A stretch of DNA of 64,000 bases from Bacteroides sp. (GTDB lineage: Bacteria; Bacteroidota; Bacteroidia; Bacteroidales; Muribaculaceae): positions 1 through 64,000 of the forward strand of contig JAAVCP010000013.1 in assembly GCA_014802265.1 (NCBI GenBank), given 5' to 3'. Below, piece after piece: positions 38,280 through 47,433 of the stretch. Both the position numbers and the translations under genes were made by a program. How positions within the stretch are numbered: the first letter of the stretch is position 1; each line of letters starts with the position of its first letter. The notes beneath the pieces are model-generated. The model saw only the letters and a list, made by a program, of their open reading frames with translations, was not told the DNA's origin and made no database searches.

Positions 38280-40277
38280 TTATTTCTTGATGAGTTCAGC
38301 CAGGAATGTGTCATCAGCAATAAATGGTTCAGTAATCATAAATCCATTTTTAGACTGAGTTTCATTCCACTCTTTCACAGTTGACATTGCGTTTTCATTA
38401 CGTGCCCATGAACGGCGTGCTACTCCACTCATAACGTCCCAAAGCATAGCATTTTTCAAAATCTCATCTACTCTTTCCGAGCCATCACATACCATTCCGA
38501 AGCCACCGTTGATTGATTTACCTATACCTACACCTCCACCATTATGAAGTGCTACAAGGCTCATGCCGCGTGCGCAGTTTCCCGCAAAACACTGTACTGC
38601 CATATCTGCCATCACATTAGATCCATCTTTAATATTGGAAGTCTCACGGAAAGGTGAGTCAGTACCACTTACATCATGATGGTCGCGTCCAAGCATAATT
38701 GGACCAACTTCCCCGTTACGTACCATCTCATTAAACCTCAAAGCAATCTTCAAGCGTCCCATAGCATCTTGATACAGAATACGAGCTTGTGTCCCCACTA
38801 CTAATGCATTTTTTTCAGCATCACGTATCCAATTGTAATTGTCTCGGTCCTGACCACGACGATTAGGGTCAATGCACTCCATGGCAGCTTTATCAGTCTT
38901 AATCAGATCTTCATGCTTACCACTCAGACATACCCAACGGAACGGACCATAACCGAAATCAAATAGCATCGGACCCATAATATCTTCTACATACGAAGGC
39001 CAAATGAATCCATCTTTTTCATCTATCCCATTACGAGAAATTTCTTTAACACCGGCATCATATATAGCTTTCATAAATGAGTTGCCATAATCAAAGAAAT
39101 AGGTACCCCTTCCCACCAAAGCCTTTATGGCATTGAAATGGCGTTTCAGTGACTCATCAACTTTTCTTCTAAACTCATCATGATCTTCATGAAGAAGACG
39201 TGTACGCTCTTCAAAAGAGAGTCCTGCAGGACAATATCCACCTTCATACACAGCATGACATGAAGTCTGGTCGCTTAATAATTCTATAGGTTTATGGTTA
39301 TTAACTGCATACTCAAGAAGGTCAACCACATTCCCATGATAAGCAATAGATATTGGACGCTTTTCTTTCATTGCTTCCTCTGCCAGACGGAAAGCCTCGG
39401 GAATTGAGTCAGTGACTTCCTGTACCCAACCTTGATTCTTTCGTGTCTCGATGCGTGAAAGGTCTACTTCTGCAATGACAGCAGCAGCTCCCGCTATTTC
39501 CGCAGCCTTTGGCTGGGCACCACTCATACCTCCAAGACCTGATGACACAAAAAGATGACCTGCAAGATCACCATCTTGAGAAACTCCAAGTTTCATACGA
39601 CCAGCATTAAGGAGAGTATTAAATGTGCCATGCACGATACCCTGTGGACCTATATACATCCATCCTCCTGCTGTCATCTGACCATAGTTGGCAACTCCCA
39701 TTTGCATTGCCTCATGCCAATCATGAAGATTATCAAACATACCAACCATCATGGCATTTGTAATAATAACTCTTGGAGCATCTTTCTTTGATGGGAAAAG
39801 ACCAAGAGGATGACCAGATTCAACTACAAGTGTCTGCTCATCAGTCATCTCCTCCAGATACTTCTTTATCAGATGGTATTGTAACCAGTTCTGACAAACT
39901 TGCCCTGTCTCTCCATAGGTGACAAGTTCGTAGGGATAAAGTGCTATATCAAAACATAGATTATTATCAATCATAACCTGAAATGCCTTACCTGCAAGAC
40001 ATTTACCCTTATATTCATCTATGGGTTTTGCCTTAAGGTCACCTTCTGGACGCCAGCGATAGGCATATATACGTCCCCTTGTGCGCAATTCTTCCAGAAA
40101 TTCAGGTGCAACTTTCTCATGCAACTCCTCAGGAAGATAGCGGAGAGCATTTTTTAAAGCTGTAACAGTCTTGGAGTCATTTAATGTATAGCCTCTGTCG
40201 GGTGCGCGTCTAATACCTTCTCTGAAGGCTGGATATTCCGGAAGTTCTGCAGATAAGATAATTCTGTTATGTTCCAT
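38280..40277 (-). CDS. hutU: urocanate hydratase (long form)
   Basis: Converts urocanate to imidazolone propionate using a tightly bound NAD. At 665 residues it is the longer form, about 100 residues more than the classical enzyme of roughly 555. Landmarks include VVESGHPLGLFPSKKDAPRV, NYGQMTAGGWMYIGPQGIVH, VSSGLGGMSGAQPKAAEIAG, VGTQARILYQDAMGR, FAGNCARGMSLVALHNGGGV and RRSWARNENAMSTV. It is the first gene of the hut operon and follows a well-formed promoter at 40360-40391. Confidence 0.96.
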   Translation of the reverse strand: MEHNRIILSAELPEYPAFREGIRRAPDRGYTLNDSKTVTALKNALRYLPEELHEKVAPEFLEELRTRGRIYAYRWRPEGDLKAKPIDEYKGKCLAGKAFQVMIDNNLCFDIALYPYELVTYGETGQVCQNWLQYHLIKKYLEEMTDEQTLVVESGHPLGLFPSKKDAPRVIITNAMMVGMFDNLHDWHEAMQMGVANYGQMTAGGWMYIGPQGIVHGTFNTLLNAGRMKLGVSQDGDLAGHLFVSSGLGGMSGAQPKAAEIAGAAAVIAEVDLSRIETRKNQGWVQEVTDSIPEAFRLAEEAMKEKRPISIAYHGNVVDLLEYAVNNHKPIELLSDQTSCHAVYEGGYCPAGLSFEERTRLLHEDHDEFRRKVDESLKRHFNAIKALVGRGTYFFDYGNSFMKAIYDAGVKEISRNGIDEKDGFIWPSYVEDIMGPMLFDFGYGPFRWVCLSGKHEDLIKTDKAAMECIDPNRRGQDRDNYNWIRDAEKNALVVGTQARILYQDAMGRLKIALRFNEMVRNGEVGPIMLGRDHHDVSGTDSPFRETSNIKDGSNVMADMAVQCFAGNCARGMSLVALHNGGGVGIGKSINGGFGMVCDGSERVDEILKNAMLWDVMSGVARRSWARNENAMSTVKEWNETQSKNGFMITEPFIADDTFLAELIKK

Positions 40278-40359
40278 GATTTTTGATTAATCGGTTAAAT
40301 TTTATTGTTGGCACCTTCTTTTTATTTATCTATGATGAGGGTACCATAAATTATTGCTG

Positions 40360-40391
40360 CAAATTTAATCATTTTTCCATAAATTCCCAAA
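40360..40391 (-). promoter_or_regulatory. Bacteroidetes-type promoter of the hut operon
   Basis: Read on the minus strand, TTTG (40391-40388), a 20-bp gap, and TAAATTTG (40367-40360). The leader to the hutU ATG is about 75 bases. Confidence 0.75.
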
Positions 40392-40490
40392 GTCAATTGA
40401 TTAAAAATGCTCTCCATACTTCCATTTTGTTGGAAGTATATAATTTAACTCCTTATTTTTCATTCTATTTTAAAGTGGCAGACTAAAATT

Positions 40491-40537
40491 AATACCCCCT
40501 ATAATCATTTGTCTTTTGAGATAATTATAGGGGTATT
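40491..40537 (-). terminator. terminator downstream of the second barrel protein
   Basis: A hairpin AATACCCCTATAAT / ATTATAGGGGGTATT with one extra base in one arm, then an AT-rich tract. It lies 20 bp after the stop of the gene at 40558 and ahead of the hut promoter, so it separates the two minus-strand operons. Confidence 0.7.
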
Positions 40538-40557
40538 ATTATAATGCTCTATTTTGT

Positions 40558-41493
40558 CTAAATAAATAGTGTTATTCCAGTCGAGAATGGTTGGAAATTG
40601 AGTGTTATATATGAATCCATCACTTTCATAGGGGAATAACGCACATATACTCCTATAGTGTTCCTGAGCGACAGACTACCAAAAATATCAATAGTAAATC
40701 TTTTAGGAGAAACAGATTTTGTAAAGCTTTCACTATTATTACCCAACTTATCTTCATACGCTGTCAAGACTGATGCATATGTATTGAAATCAAAAATTGG
40801 TCCGCATTTAAAATAAAGACTGCTTTTGGGTATTTTATATGAAAACAAGAGTGGTAACTGTAGGCTAAAGGTTTTAAGTCTTGAATACTTGCCTCGTATA
40901 CCTTCCGGATATTTTCCCCATTCTAAACCATTATACTCATTTGTCACGAGACATTTGTCAGAGGTAGTAATTTTATAGTTTCTCCAATCAAATCCTAATC
41001 CGAATGAAAGACTGGAACTATTGGAAAAAGAATACTGAAGCCCACAACACATCAGCCAACTTATCTCAAATGATTTTGACCATTGTAGTCCACCTTCCGG
41101 ATATTGATTGACGGGATTAATCAAACCAATTGATACTCCAGTCCCTATTAGATTAAATTTAGATTTTCTTTCACCAAATGCAATTAATATGCCTATGCAA
41201 TGTGGAAAATATTTTTCATTATCAGAAATCTTAGATGTTTTTACTGAAGCATCAGGAGTATATTCCGTAAATGCTGATACACTGAAAGCTTCATCATTCT
41301 CGTTTCCGCTAACTGTTACCTTCATACCATTCTCATTTTCCGTAATAACTAATTTTGAAGGTGAGGGTATATTAATTAATGTATCTGGTCCTTCTATTGA
41401 TACACTTTTCGAAAAGCTATCCTGAAAAGTAATTATTGCCATCAAACAGAGAACGACTTTACCCATTATATAATTTAGATGTCTTATTTTCAT
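40558..41493 (-). CDS. outer-membrane beta-barrel-like protein, second of a tandem pair
   Basis: 311 residues. The N-terminal 28 residues contain a signal-like hydrophobic stretch (VVLCLMAIITFQDSFS). A short module VITENENGMKVTVSGNENDE follows and then a C-terminal region of alternating aromatic beta strands (LSFGLGFDWRNYKI, FSLQLPLLFSYKIP, LYFKCGPIFDFNTY) ending STGITLFI, consistent with an outer-membrane barrel. It is paralogous to the preceding gene: both have the EISW/EIGI, LQLP/FQVP, FDFNTYA/INFNSYA and YSP/WSP blocks in the same order. Function is unknown. It is the last gene of the sigma-factor operon. Confidence 0.65.
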   Translation of the reverse strand: MKIRHLNYIMGKVVLCLMAIITFQDSFSKSVSIEGPDTLINIPSPSKLVITENENGMKVTVSGNENDEAFSVSAFTEYTPDASVKTSKISDNEKYFPHCIGILIAFGERKSKFNLIGTGVSIGLINPVNQYPEGGLQWSKSFEISWLMCCGLQYSFSNSSSLSFGLGFDWRNYKITTSDKCLVTNEYNGLEWGKYPEGIRGKYSRLKTFSLQLPLLFSYKIPKSSLYFKCGPIFDFNTYASVLTAYEDKLGNNSESFTKSVSPKRFTIDIFGSLSLRNTIGVYVRYSPMKVMDSYITLNFQPFSTGITLFI

Positions 41494-41547
41494 ATTTATT
41501 GTCTAATTTTCTTAATTTTACATATTTTTATTCTATCTCTTTTTGTC

Positions 41548-42441
41548 TTAAAATGAATATATTTCTATTCCTAGTGAAAGACTCTTAAGTTCAGGTCCAT
41601 AATCCTTATGGAAAAGACTTAATGGTGACCAAGTAAAATAAATTCCGATATCCCAGACACCGAAAAATGCGTATGCTTCAGGAGTTATAAGATTTTGTTG
41701 AAACCCCTTATATTTTGTTTTAATTTTTAAATTATTCTCTTTAATTTCAGTTAGAGCTATAGCGTAACTATTAAAATTAATAATCCCCCCAATTGAGAAA
41801 TTAAAGTTGTTTCTAATATTTTGTTTATATAGCATGGGAACCTGAAATGATAATATAGTCATCTGGGATGAGTTAACTGTCTGTCCATAAGCAACTGGAA
41901 GTATTGTAAGTCGATCCTCGTCTTTCCCATAAGCAAACCCATCTTGAGTCTTAAATATTTTACACCCCATTCCAAAGCCAAGTAAAAAAGTTGATTTGTA
42001 ACGTTGCCCTTTACTCCATTCTATTCCAACTAATTGTCGAATTCCTATTTCAAAGAAGTCCTTTACTTTATTTTTACTATAATTAAATCTCCATCCAGAA
42101 TATAAATGCTCAAAACATACCACATCACGTCTTACTTTATTCCTATTGGCAAAAATAGGATTGTTTTTTCTGACAAATGGAGGGTTAAATACCCAACTAT
42201 CTTCCAATTCAATTTCATCAATCGAATCATTAACCTCTACTTTAACCATATAATTAAAAGGATTATTAAAACCTTCTTCGTCTTTTGTATTTGCCTTTAC
42301 TTTCGTGACACCTTCTTGTCGGGTCACAAGAATATCTGTGGCATTCTCCAAAACCGCGATTGTATCGGTAATCTCCTGAGAAAAAGTATTATAATTCAAT
42401 GTGAATATAAACACCAAAATAATAATTGTCCTGTGTATCAT
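41548..42441 (-). CDS. outer-membrane beta-barrel-like protein, first of a tandem pair
   Basis: 297 residues with a signal peptide (IIILVFIFTLNYNTFSQ). It has the same plan as its downstream paralogue: an N-terminal module ILVTRQEGVTKVKANTKDEE, a linker, then beta-strand-rich segments (STFLLGFGMGCKIF, TILSFQVPMLYKQNI, FSIGGIINFNSYAIAL, IGIYFTWSPLSLF) and a C-terminal aromatic end. Four bases separate it from the upstream secreted protein. The pair follows an ECF sigma factor, so envelope-stress or surface remodelling control is plausible (inference). Confidence 0.65.
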   Translation of the reverse strand: MIHRTIIILVFIFTLNYNTFSQEITDTIAVLENATDILVTRQEGVTKVKANTKDEEGFNNPFNYMVKVEVNDSIDEIELEDSWVFNPPFVRKNNPIFANRNKVRRDVVCFEHLYSGWRFNYSKNKVKDFFEIGIRQLVGIEWSKGQRYKSTFLLGFGMGCKIFKTQDGFAYGKDEDRLTILPVAYGQTVNSSQMTILSFQVPMLYKQNIRNNFNFSIGGIINFNSYAIALTEIKENNLKIKTKYKGFQQNLITPEAYAFFGVWDIGIYFTWSPLSLFHKDYGPELKSLSLGIEIYSF

Positions 42442-42445
42442 AAAT

Positions 42446-42886
42446 TTATTTCTTTATTAAAGATTTTGCCATTTCTTCTGTTATTGCACCTTCAAGATAT
42501 ATAAGCATAGTCTTATCTTTCCCAACCGGACGCTGATTGAGATAGTATAAATAACGTCTCTCTGATCCTGTGCCACCAAGAAAATACATCCCGAAATAGA
42601 GTTTTCCTTTTTTGTATATCACTTCTTTAGATTTTGCTATTGTTCCGTCTTTTCTAACTGCTTTTTCAATATTATCAGATAATTTCTCATCATTATTTAC
42701 GACTATACTTTTATATTTAGTAAGACCTGCCATTTGTAGCTTCTGACCAGTTATTTCCACTAAAGTTACTGCAGGATTACTCTTATAAATTTCACCAAAA
42801 AATTGTGCGACATTCAGACCATCTTGAGCAAAAGATGCAATAACCCATACTGAACTTAGCAGTAATATTATTAATCTTTTTTTCAT
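42446..42886 (-). CDS. small secreted protein in sigma-factor operon, uncharacterised
   Basis: 146 residues with a signal peptide (LIILLLSSVWVIASFAQ). The mature part has LNVAQFFGEIYKSNPAVTLV, a basic central helix, then KGKLYFGMYFLGGTGSERRY and a C-terminal LIYLEGAITEEMAKSLIKK. It resembles small periplasmic proteins of unknown function found beside sigma/anti-sigma pairs in Bacteroidales (DUF4252 or DUF6108 type). I cannot settle the family. Its start overlaps the upstream gene by ATGA. Confidence 0.65.
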   Translation of the reverse strand: MKKRLIILLLSSVWVIASFAQDGLNVAQFFGEIYKSNPAVTLVEITGQKLQMAGLTKYKSIVVNNDEKLSDNIEKAVRKDGTIAKSKEVIYKKGKLYFGMYFLGGTGSERRYLYYLNQRPVGKDKTMLIYLEGAITEEMAKSLIKK

Positions 42887-43329
42887 AACTCTTCCGAATT
42901 CAATACGTTTCTTAAGTCATTAAAATTATTATTAATCTCATCTGTCATTTCTGCGGAGACAATTGACATTTCTGAGAGTTGCTCCGCAACCAGTTGCATA
43001 ATTTTTGACTTGTCCCGAATTTCAATACCTCTCACATATGCTATACATGTTACTTCTGCTACTTGATCATCATTAGGGTATATAAAGAAAGTTATAACAA
43101 GTAATATTATCGCTCCAATTACGGCTGCATACATTGAAAATAACCTTATAGGTATGCGTTTCTTTTTTGTGTTAAATGCATAGTACCCCATAACCGCTAG
43201 AGCTTCCTTCTGACTATTGGAAAGACAAGAACGTGATAACAGCATATTCCTGAGAATTTTTTCTTCCTCAAGGGTAGTTTCAGCATTAAAATATCTGTCA
43301 ATTAATTTATTTAGTTCGACATCGTTCAT
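42883..43329 (-). CDS. candidate membrane anti-sigma factor
   Basis: 148 residues. The N-terminal 70 residues are helical and cytosolic (MNDVELNKLIDRYFNAETTL, then EEEKILRNMLL), a pattern seen in Bacteroidetes anti-sigma proteins. One membrane helix lies near residues 62-82 (FSMYAAVIGAIILLVITFFI), and a short extracytoplasmic tail follows. No HxxxCxxC zinc motif is visible, so this is not a classical ZAS anti-sigma. The start is ATG 43329, five bases after the sigma factor stop; longer frames overlap the sigma gene. The role is inferred mainly from position. Confidence 0.65.
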   Translation of the reverse strand: MNDVELNKLIDRYFNAETTLEEEKILRNMLLSRSCLSNSQKEALAVMGYYAFNTKKKRIPIRLFSMYAAVIGAIILLVITFFIYPNDDQVAEVTCIAYVRGIEIRDKSKIMQLVAEQLSEMSIVSAEMTDEINNNFNDLRNVLNSEEL

Positions 43330-43333
43330 AACC

Positions 43334-43825
43334 TTAAACATTAAAATCCTTATTCTTACGATATATCTCCCTGAGAGTCTTTCTTGCACGTGAAACTATA
43401 AGTCTTACGTTAGCTTCTGAAAGATCATACTCTTTGGCAATTTCTGCAAAAGTTATTCCATCACGATCACGCTTATAAAGAATTTCACGATCACGATCTG
43501 TTAGATACTTCATTGCCATTTGTGTAACCTGGTTATATATTTCAATTAAATTATCTTCATTAGGGATCCATGAGGAGTCATTAACTTCAGATAGATTGAC
43601 TGTCGGATAAGATGATCGTTTACGGAACTTATCAATACGGATATTGTGTGTAGTCTTTACAAGTAAACCTTCTGCATGAGCCACATCAGTAACCCCTACC
43701 CGCCCCTCCCAAAGGCGACAGAATGCTTCTTGTAGCGCATCATCATCGTCCTCTCCGCTATCATTAGTTCGTCTGAATCGAGCTCGTAGACGCCTGAACG
43801 CAATTGTTAAAAAATCACTTTTCAT
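43334..43825 (-). CDS. ECF-type RNA polymerase sigma factor
   Basis: 163 residues. Region 2 lies in the first 70 residues (DALQEAFCRLWEGRVGVTDV, then LLVKTTHNIRIDKFRKRS). Region 4 has LTDRDREILYKRDRDGITFA, then EIAKEYDLSEANVRLIVSRA with the helix-turn-helix. The length and the lack of regions 1 and 3 indicate an ECF sigma factor. It leads a five-gene unit with a membrane anti-sigma candidate, one secreted protein and two barrel-like proteins. It is divergent from the tricorn protease gene. Confidence 0.9.
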   Translation of the reverse strand: MKSDFLTIAFRRLRARFRRTNDSGEDDDDALQEAFCRLWEGRVGVTDVAHAEGLLVKTTHNIRIDKFRKRSSYPTVNLSEVNDSSWIPNEDNLIEIYNQVTQMAMKYLTDRDREILYKRDRDGITFAEIAKEYDLSEANVRLIVSRARKTLREIYRKNKDFNV

Positions 43826-43965
43826 TCAGTTTTCGTTATTTCCATGAAATAAAATGATATATAGTCAAGGTTAATACCGTTGTCTACACCCTCTATACGA
43901 AACGTCTTTTTATTTGCAACAAATTTATAAAATTATTTTATTGCTGGTGAATTTTTATTTTATAC

Positions 43966-43996
43966 TTGTGAATATCAATCTAAATAACTATTTTTG
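43966..43996 (+). promoter_or_regulatory. Bacteroidetes-type promoter of the tricorn protease gene
   Basis: TTG at 43966-43968, a 20-bp gap, then TATTTTTG at 43989-43996. The leader to the ATG at 44100 is about 95 bases. A minus-strand TAAATTTG at 43920-43927 may be the -7 box of the divergent sigma operon, without a clear -33 element. Confidence 0.65.
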
Positions 43997-44099
43997 CAAG
44001 ATAATAAAGGCAACACAGTAGGTATGCTTCTGTCAAATTTCCATATTTTTAAACTGACTCATCGCATGCTGTTGCTATAACCATGAAATCTTTTAATTC

Positions 44100-47000
44100 A
44101 TGAAACGCAAACCTTTAATAACACTTATGCTGGCAGCTGCCTCATTGGGGGCAATGGCTACCGAATCACCAAGATGGCTTCGCGATGCAGCCATCTCGCC
44201 TGATGGCTCCACAATTGCCTTCTCCTATAAAGGAGATCTTTTCACTGTGCCTGCTAACGGTGGCTCTGCCACTCAAATTACCTCTAATAAAGGTTACGAC
44301 GGTATGCCTGTGTGGACTCCAGATGGGAAGCGCATTATATTCATGAGCACTCGTGAGGGCAGCGATGACATATTCATAACTTCTGCCCAGGGAGGAACTC
44401 CAAGACGCCTGACTACAAGCAGTGGTAATGAGAAACCTCTTACTTTTATTAATGACTCTGTCCTACTATTCAATGCCGCCCATCTGCCGGGTAAAAATAC
44501 TTCCAGAGCACCATTCTCAACCCAGATTTATAAAATAAACGTCAATAAAAATAATCCTCGTCCAACTCTTTATCTTTCTCTTCCTGTTGTGTCAGCTGAT
44601 GCTAATGATAAAGGGGAACTACTTTATCAGGATAGAAAAGGGGTTGAAGATGTATTGCGCAAACATGAACGCTCTTCCGGAACAGCCGATGTGTGGCTAT
44701 ATGATTCGTCAAGGAACTTTACACAGCTCACCAATTTTAATGGCGCCGATCAATCTCCTGTATGGGGGAATGATGGCACATATTACTACATCAGTGAGAA
44801 AGATGGAACTTTGAATGTATTTGAATCAGCCATAGGGAGTAATACTGACAAACAGTTAACCAATTTTACAAAGCATCCGGTGAGGTCATTGACTTTTGCA
44901 AATAATGGTACTTTGGCTTTCAATTGGGATGGTGACATTTATACATTAAGACCTGGCAATGAACCTAAGAAGGTCAATATAGTTGTTACTGCTGACGATT
45001 ATGATAGTGATATTGTAAAAAGATATGTCAACTATGGAGCTTCTGATATAGCGGTTGCCCCTGAAGGGAATCAGGTTGCTTTTATTTTACGTGGGGATTT
45101 ATATGTAACTACCACTGATTATAAGACAACTAAAAGAATCACTGACACTCCAGCACAAGAGCGTATCGCTTCTTTTTCTCCTGATGGAAGAACCATTGTC
45201 TATGACAGTGATGTAGATGGAATTTGGCAGCTCTTCACCGCTAAGATAAAAAATGAAAATGAGAAAGAGTTTGCCTATGCTACTGATATTATTATTGAGC
45301 CTCTCTATAAATGTGAGACATCGGCTATGCAGCCTCTCTTTTCTCCCGATGGTAAGAAAGTAGCATTCCTTGAAGACCGCACAATTCTTAAAGTCATTGA
45401 TCTTGATACTAAAGCAGTCACTACCGCTCTTGATGGAAAATATAATTATTCCTATTCTGACGGTGATGTACCTTTCTCATGGAGTCCTGACAGCAAACAT
45501 CTTCTTGTGACATATATAGGTGAAGGAGGATGGAATAATGTTGACATAGCTCTTGTAAAAGCTGATGGTTCTGAAGTGGTTGATTTAACTGAAAGCGGAT
45601 ATTCTGATAGTAATCCCAAATGGGCTCTTGATGGCAAGGCTATCACATACTCTACCGGTAAATATGGTATGAAGGCACATGGTTCATGGGGTAATCAAGA
45701 AGATGTAATCATAATGGTACTTGATCCTGAAGCATGGGAAACCTTTAATTTTACTGAAGAGGAAGCTGCTCTTGCGGATAAAGCCGATAAGGATGACAAT
45801 AAGGATAAAGATTCAGACAACGATAAAAAAGGAAAGAAAGGTAAAAAAGATAAGAAAGCAAAAGCTGAGAAAAAGGAGGAAGTTAAAGAAATATCCCTTG
45901 ACATTGACAATCGTCACTATCGCACTCGACGTCTGACATCGCGATCCTCCAGTTTAGGTGATTATTATTTGTCTTCTAAAGGTGATAAGCTTTATTACGT
46001 AGCCGGAGCTACAGAAGGAGGCTACAATATTATGGTAAAAGACCTTAAGAAAGGCGAGACCAAGATTTTGCTGAAAGGTACTTCTGGCATGTTGTATCCG
46101 GATAAAAAGGGGGAAACTCTATTTGTTAACACTAGTTCCGGAATCAAGAAAGTCACCTTATCTAATGCAAACGTTGACGATGTTGAATTTGAAGCTCCTT
46201 ATGATCGTAAACCTTCTCTCGAAAGAGCTTATATTTTCGATCACATGGCTAAGCAAGTAAAGGATAAGTTCTATGACAAAGACCTTCATGGTGTAGACTG
46301 GGAATATTATACCAATCATTATCGTGAGTTCCTGCCTTACATAAACAATAACCGTGACTTTGCAACTCTTTTGAGCGAGATACTGGGTGAACTTAATGCT
46401 TCTCATACTGGCGGTAGATATTATTCTGATGGTGCACCTATGTCCACAGGTACTCTTGGAGCTTATTTTGATGAAGATTATTCGGGTGACGGTTTAAAGA
46501 TTGCCGAGATTTTCCCACGTGGACCTTTGGCCACAAAGACAGCAAATTTGAAACCAGGTGATATAATTACTTCTATTGACGGAGAAAAGATTAATGCTGG
46601 CGAAGACTATTTCCCTATGCTTGAAGGTAAAGCTGGTAAGAAAGTACGTCTTGGCGTGACACGAACTGACGGTAATACAGATTTCGTCGTAGTGAAACCC
46701 ATAAGCAATGGATATCAGGCAGAAATGGCATACCAACGTTGGGTGGAGCATAATGAACATGTTGCTGATAGCCTTTCTAATGGCAGAATCGGCTATGTAC
46801 ATGTCAAGGGTATGGATGGAGCAAGTTTCCAGACTGTCTATGACCGTATTCTTGGTAAGTACCGTAACTGTGATGCAATAGTGGTGGATACTCGTTATAA
46901 CGGTGGTGGCTGGCTTCACAATGATCTTGCCGTGTTGCTAAGTGGTAAGGAATATGTGAAGTTTATGCCTAGAGGTAGAGAAATTGGTCATGAGCCATTT

Positions 47001-47339
47001 GCCCAATGGACTAAACCGTCTGTCATGTTAGTAAATGAGTCCAATTATAGCGATGCACATGGATCTCCTTATACTTATAAGACACTCGGTATAGGTGAAG
47101 TTGTCGGTGCTCCAATTCCTGGAACTATGACTGCAGTATGGTGGGAAACACAGATTGATCCGACTCTTATCTTCGGAATTCCACAGGTTACAAATGTCAG
47201 TATGGATGGGACAGTGTTGGAAAATACTCAGCTCAATCCTGACATTCTCATTTATAATCGTCAGGTCGATATTGAGAATGGTATTGATGCTCAGCTTGAA
47301 GGTGCAGTGAAACATCTTATGGAGAAAACAAGGAAATAA
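44100..47339 (+). CDS. tricorn-type S41 protease with beta-propellers and PDZ domain
   Basis: 1079 residues with a signal peptide (LITLMLAAASLGAMA). Residues 20-550 carry repeated propeller blades (AAISPDGSTIAFSYKGDLF, VWTPDGKRIIFMSTREGSDD, ASFSPDGRTIVYDSDVDG, PLFSPDGKKVAFLEDR). A Lys/Asp-rich linker lies near residues 555-600. The second half has the S41 parts: LNASHTGGRYY (Ser-His of the tricorn type), a PDZ domain (LGAYFDEDYSGDGLKI to LRLGVTR-like KVRLGVTRTDG), and the catalytic Ser-Asp block NESNYSDAHGSPY with GTMTAVWWETQID. It is likely a periplasmic peptidase degrading oligopeptides. Confidence 0.92.
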   Translation: MKRKPLITLMLAAASLGAMATESPRWLRDAAISPDGSTIAFSYKGDLFTVPANGGSATQITSNKGYDGMPVWTPDGKRIIFMSTREGSDDIFITSAQGGTPRRLTTSSGNEKPLTFINDSVLLFNAAHLPGKNTSRAPFSTQIYKINVNKNNPRPTLYLSLPVVSADANDKGELLYQDRKGVEDVLRKHERSSGTADVWLYDSSRNFTQLTNFNGADQSPVWGNDGTYYYISEKDGTLNVFESAIGSNTDKQLTNFTKHPVRSLTFANNGTLAFNWDGDIYTLRPGNEPKKVNIVVTADDYDSDIVKRYVNYGASDIAVAPEGNQVAFILRGDLYVTTTDYKTTKRITDTPAQERIASFSPDGRTIVYDSDVDGIWQLFTAKIKNENEKEFAYATDIIIEPLYKCETSAMQPLFSPDGKKVAFLEDRTILKVIDLDTKAVTTALDGKYNYSYSDGDVPFSWSPDSKHLLVTYIGEGGWNNVDIALVKADGSEVVDLTESGYSDSNPKWALDGKAITYSTGKYGMKAHGSWGNQEDVIIMVLDPEAWETFNFTEEEAALADKADKDDNKDKDSDNDKKGKKGKKDKKAKAEKKEEVKEISLDIDNRHYRTRRLTSRSSSLGDYYLSSKGDKLYYVAGATEGGYNIMVKDLKKGETKILLKGTSGMLYPDKKGETLFVNTSSGIKKVTLSNANVDDVEFEAPYDRKPSLERAYIFDHMAKQVKDKFYDKDLHGVDWEYYTNHYREFLPYINNNRDFATLLSEILGELNASHTGGRYYSDGAPMSTGTLGAYFDEDYSGDGLKIAEIFPRGPLATKTANLKPGDIITSIDGEKINAGEDYFPMLEGKAGKKVRLGVTRTDGNTDFVVVKPISNGYQAEMAYQRWVEHNEHVADSLSNGRIGYVHVKGMDGASFQTVYDRILGKYRNCDAIVVDTRYNGGGWLHNDLAVLLSGKEYVKFMPRGREIGHEPFAQWTKPSVMLVNESNYSDAHGSPYTYKTLGIGEVVGAPIPGTMTAVWWETQIDPTLIFGIPQVTNVSMDGTVLENTQLNPDILIYNRQVDIENGIDAQLEGAVKHLMEKTRK

Positions 47340-47364
47340 ATTTGTTAAAAATACGTTTTTTTAA

Positions 47365-47398
47365 GTGGAGGATTACTAAATAATCCCCCACTCTTTTT
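47365..47398 (+). terminator. rho-independent terminator of the tricorn protease gene
   Basis: GTGGAGGATTA and TAATCCCCCAC form an 11-bp stem with one mismatch and a 5-base loop, followed by CTCTTTTTTA. Confidence 0.75.
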
Positions 47399-47433
47399 TA
47401 TTTTACTCTTTCCTTAATAATTTTGAATTAATA

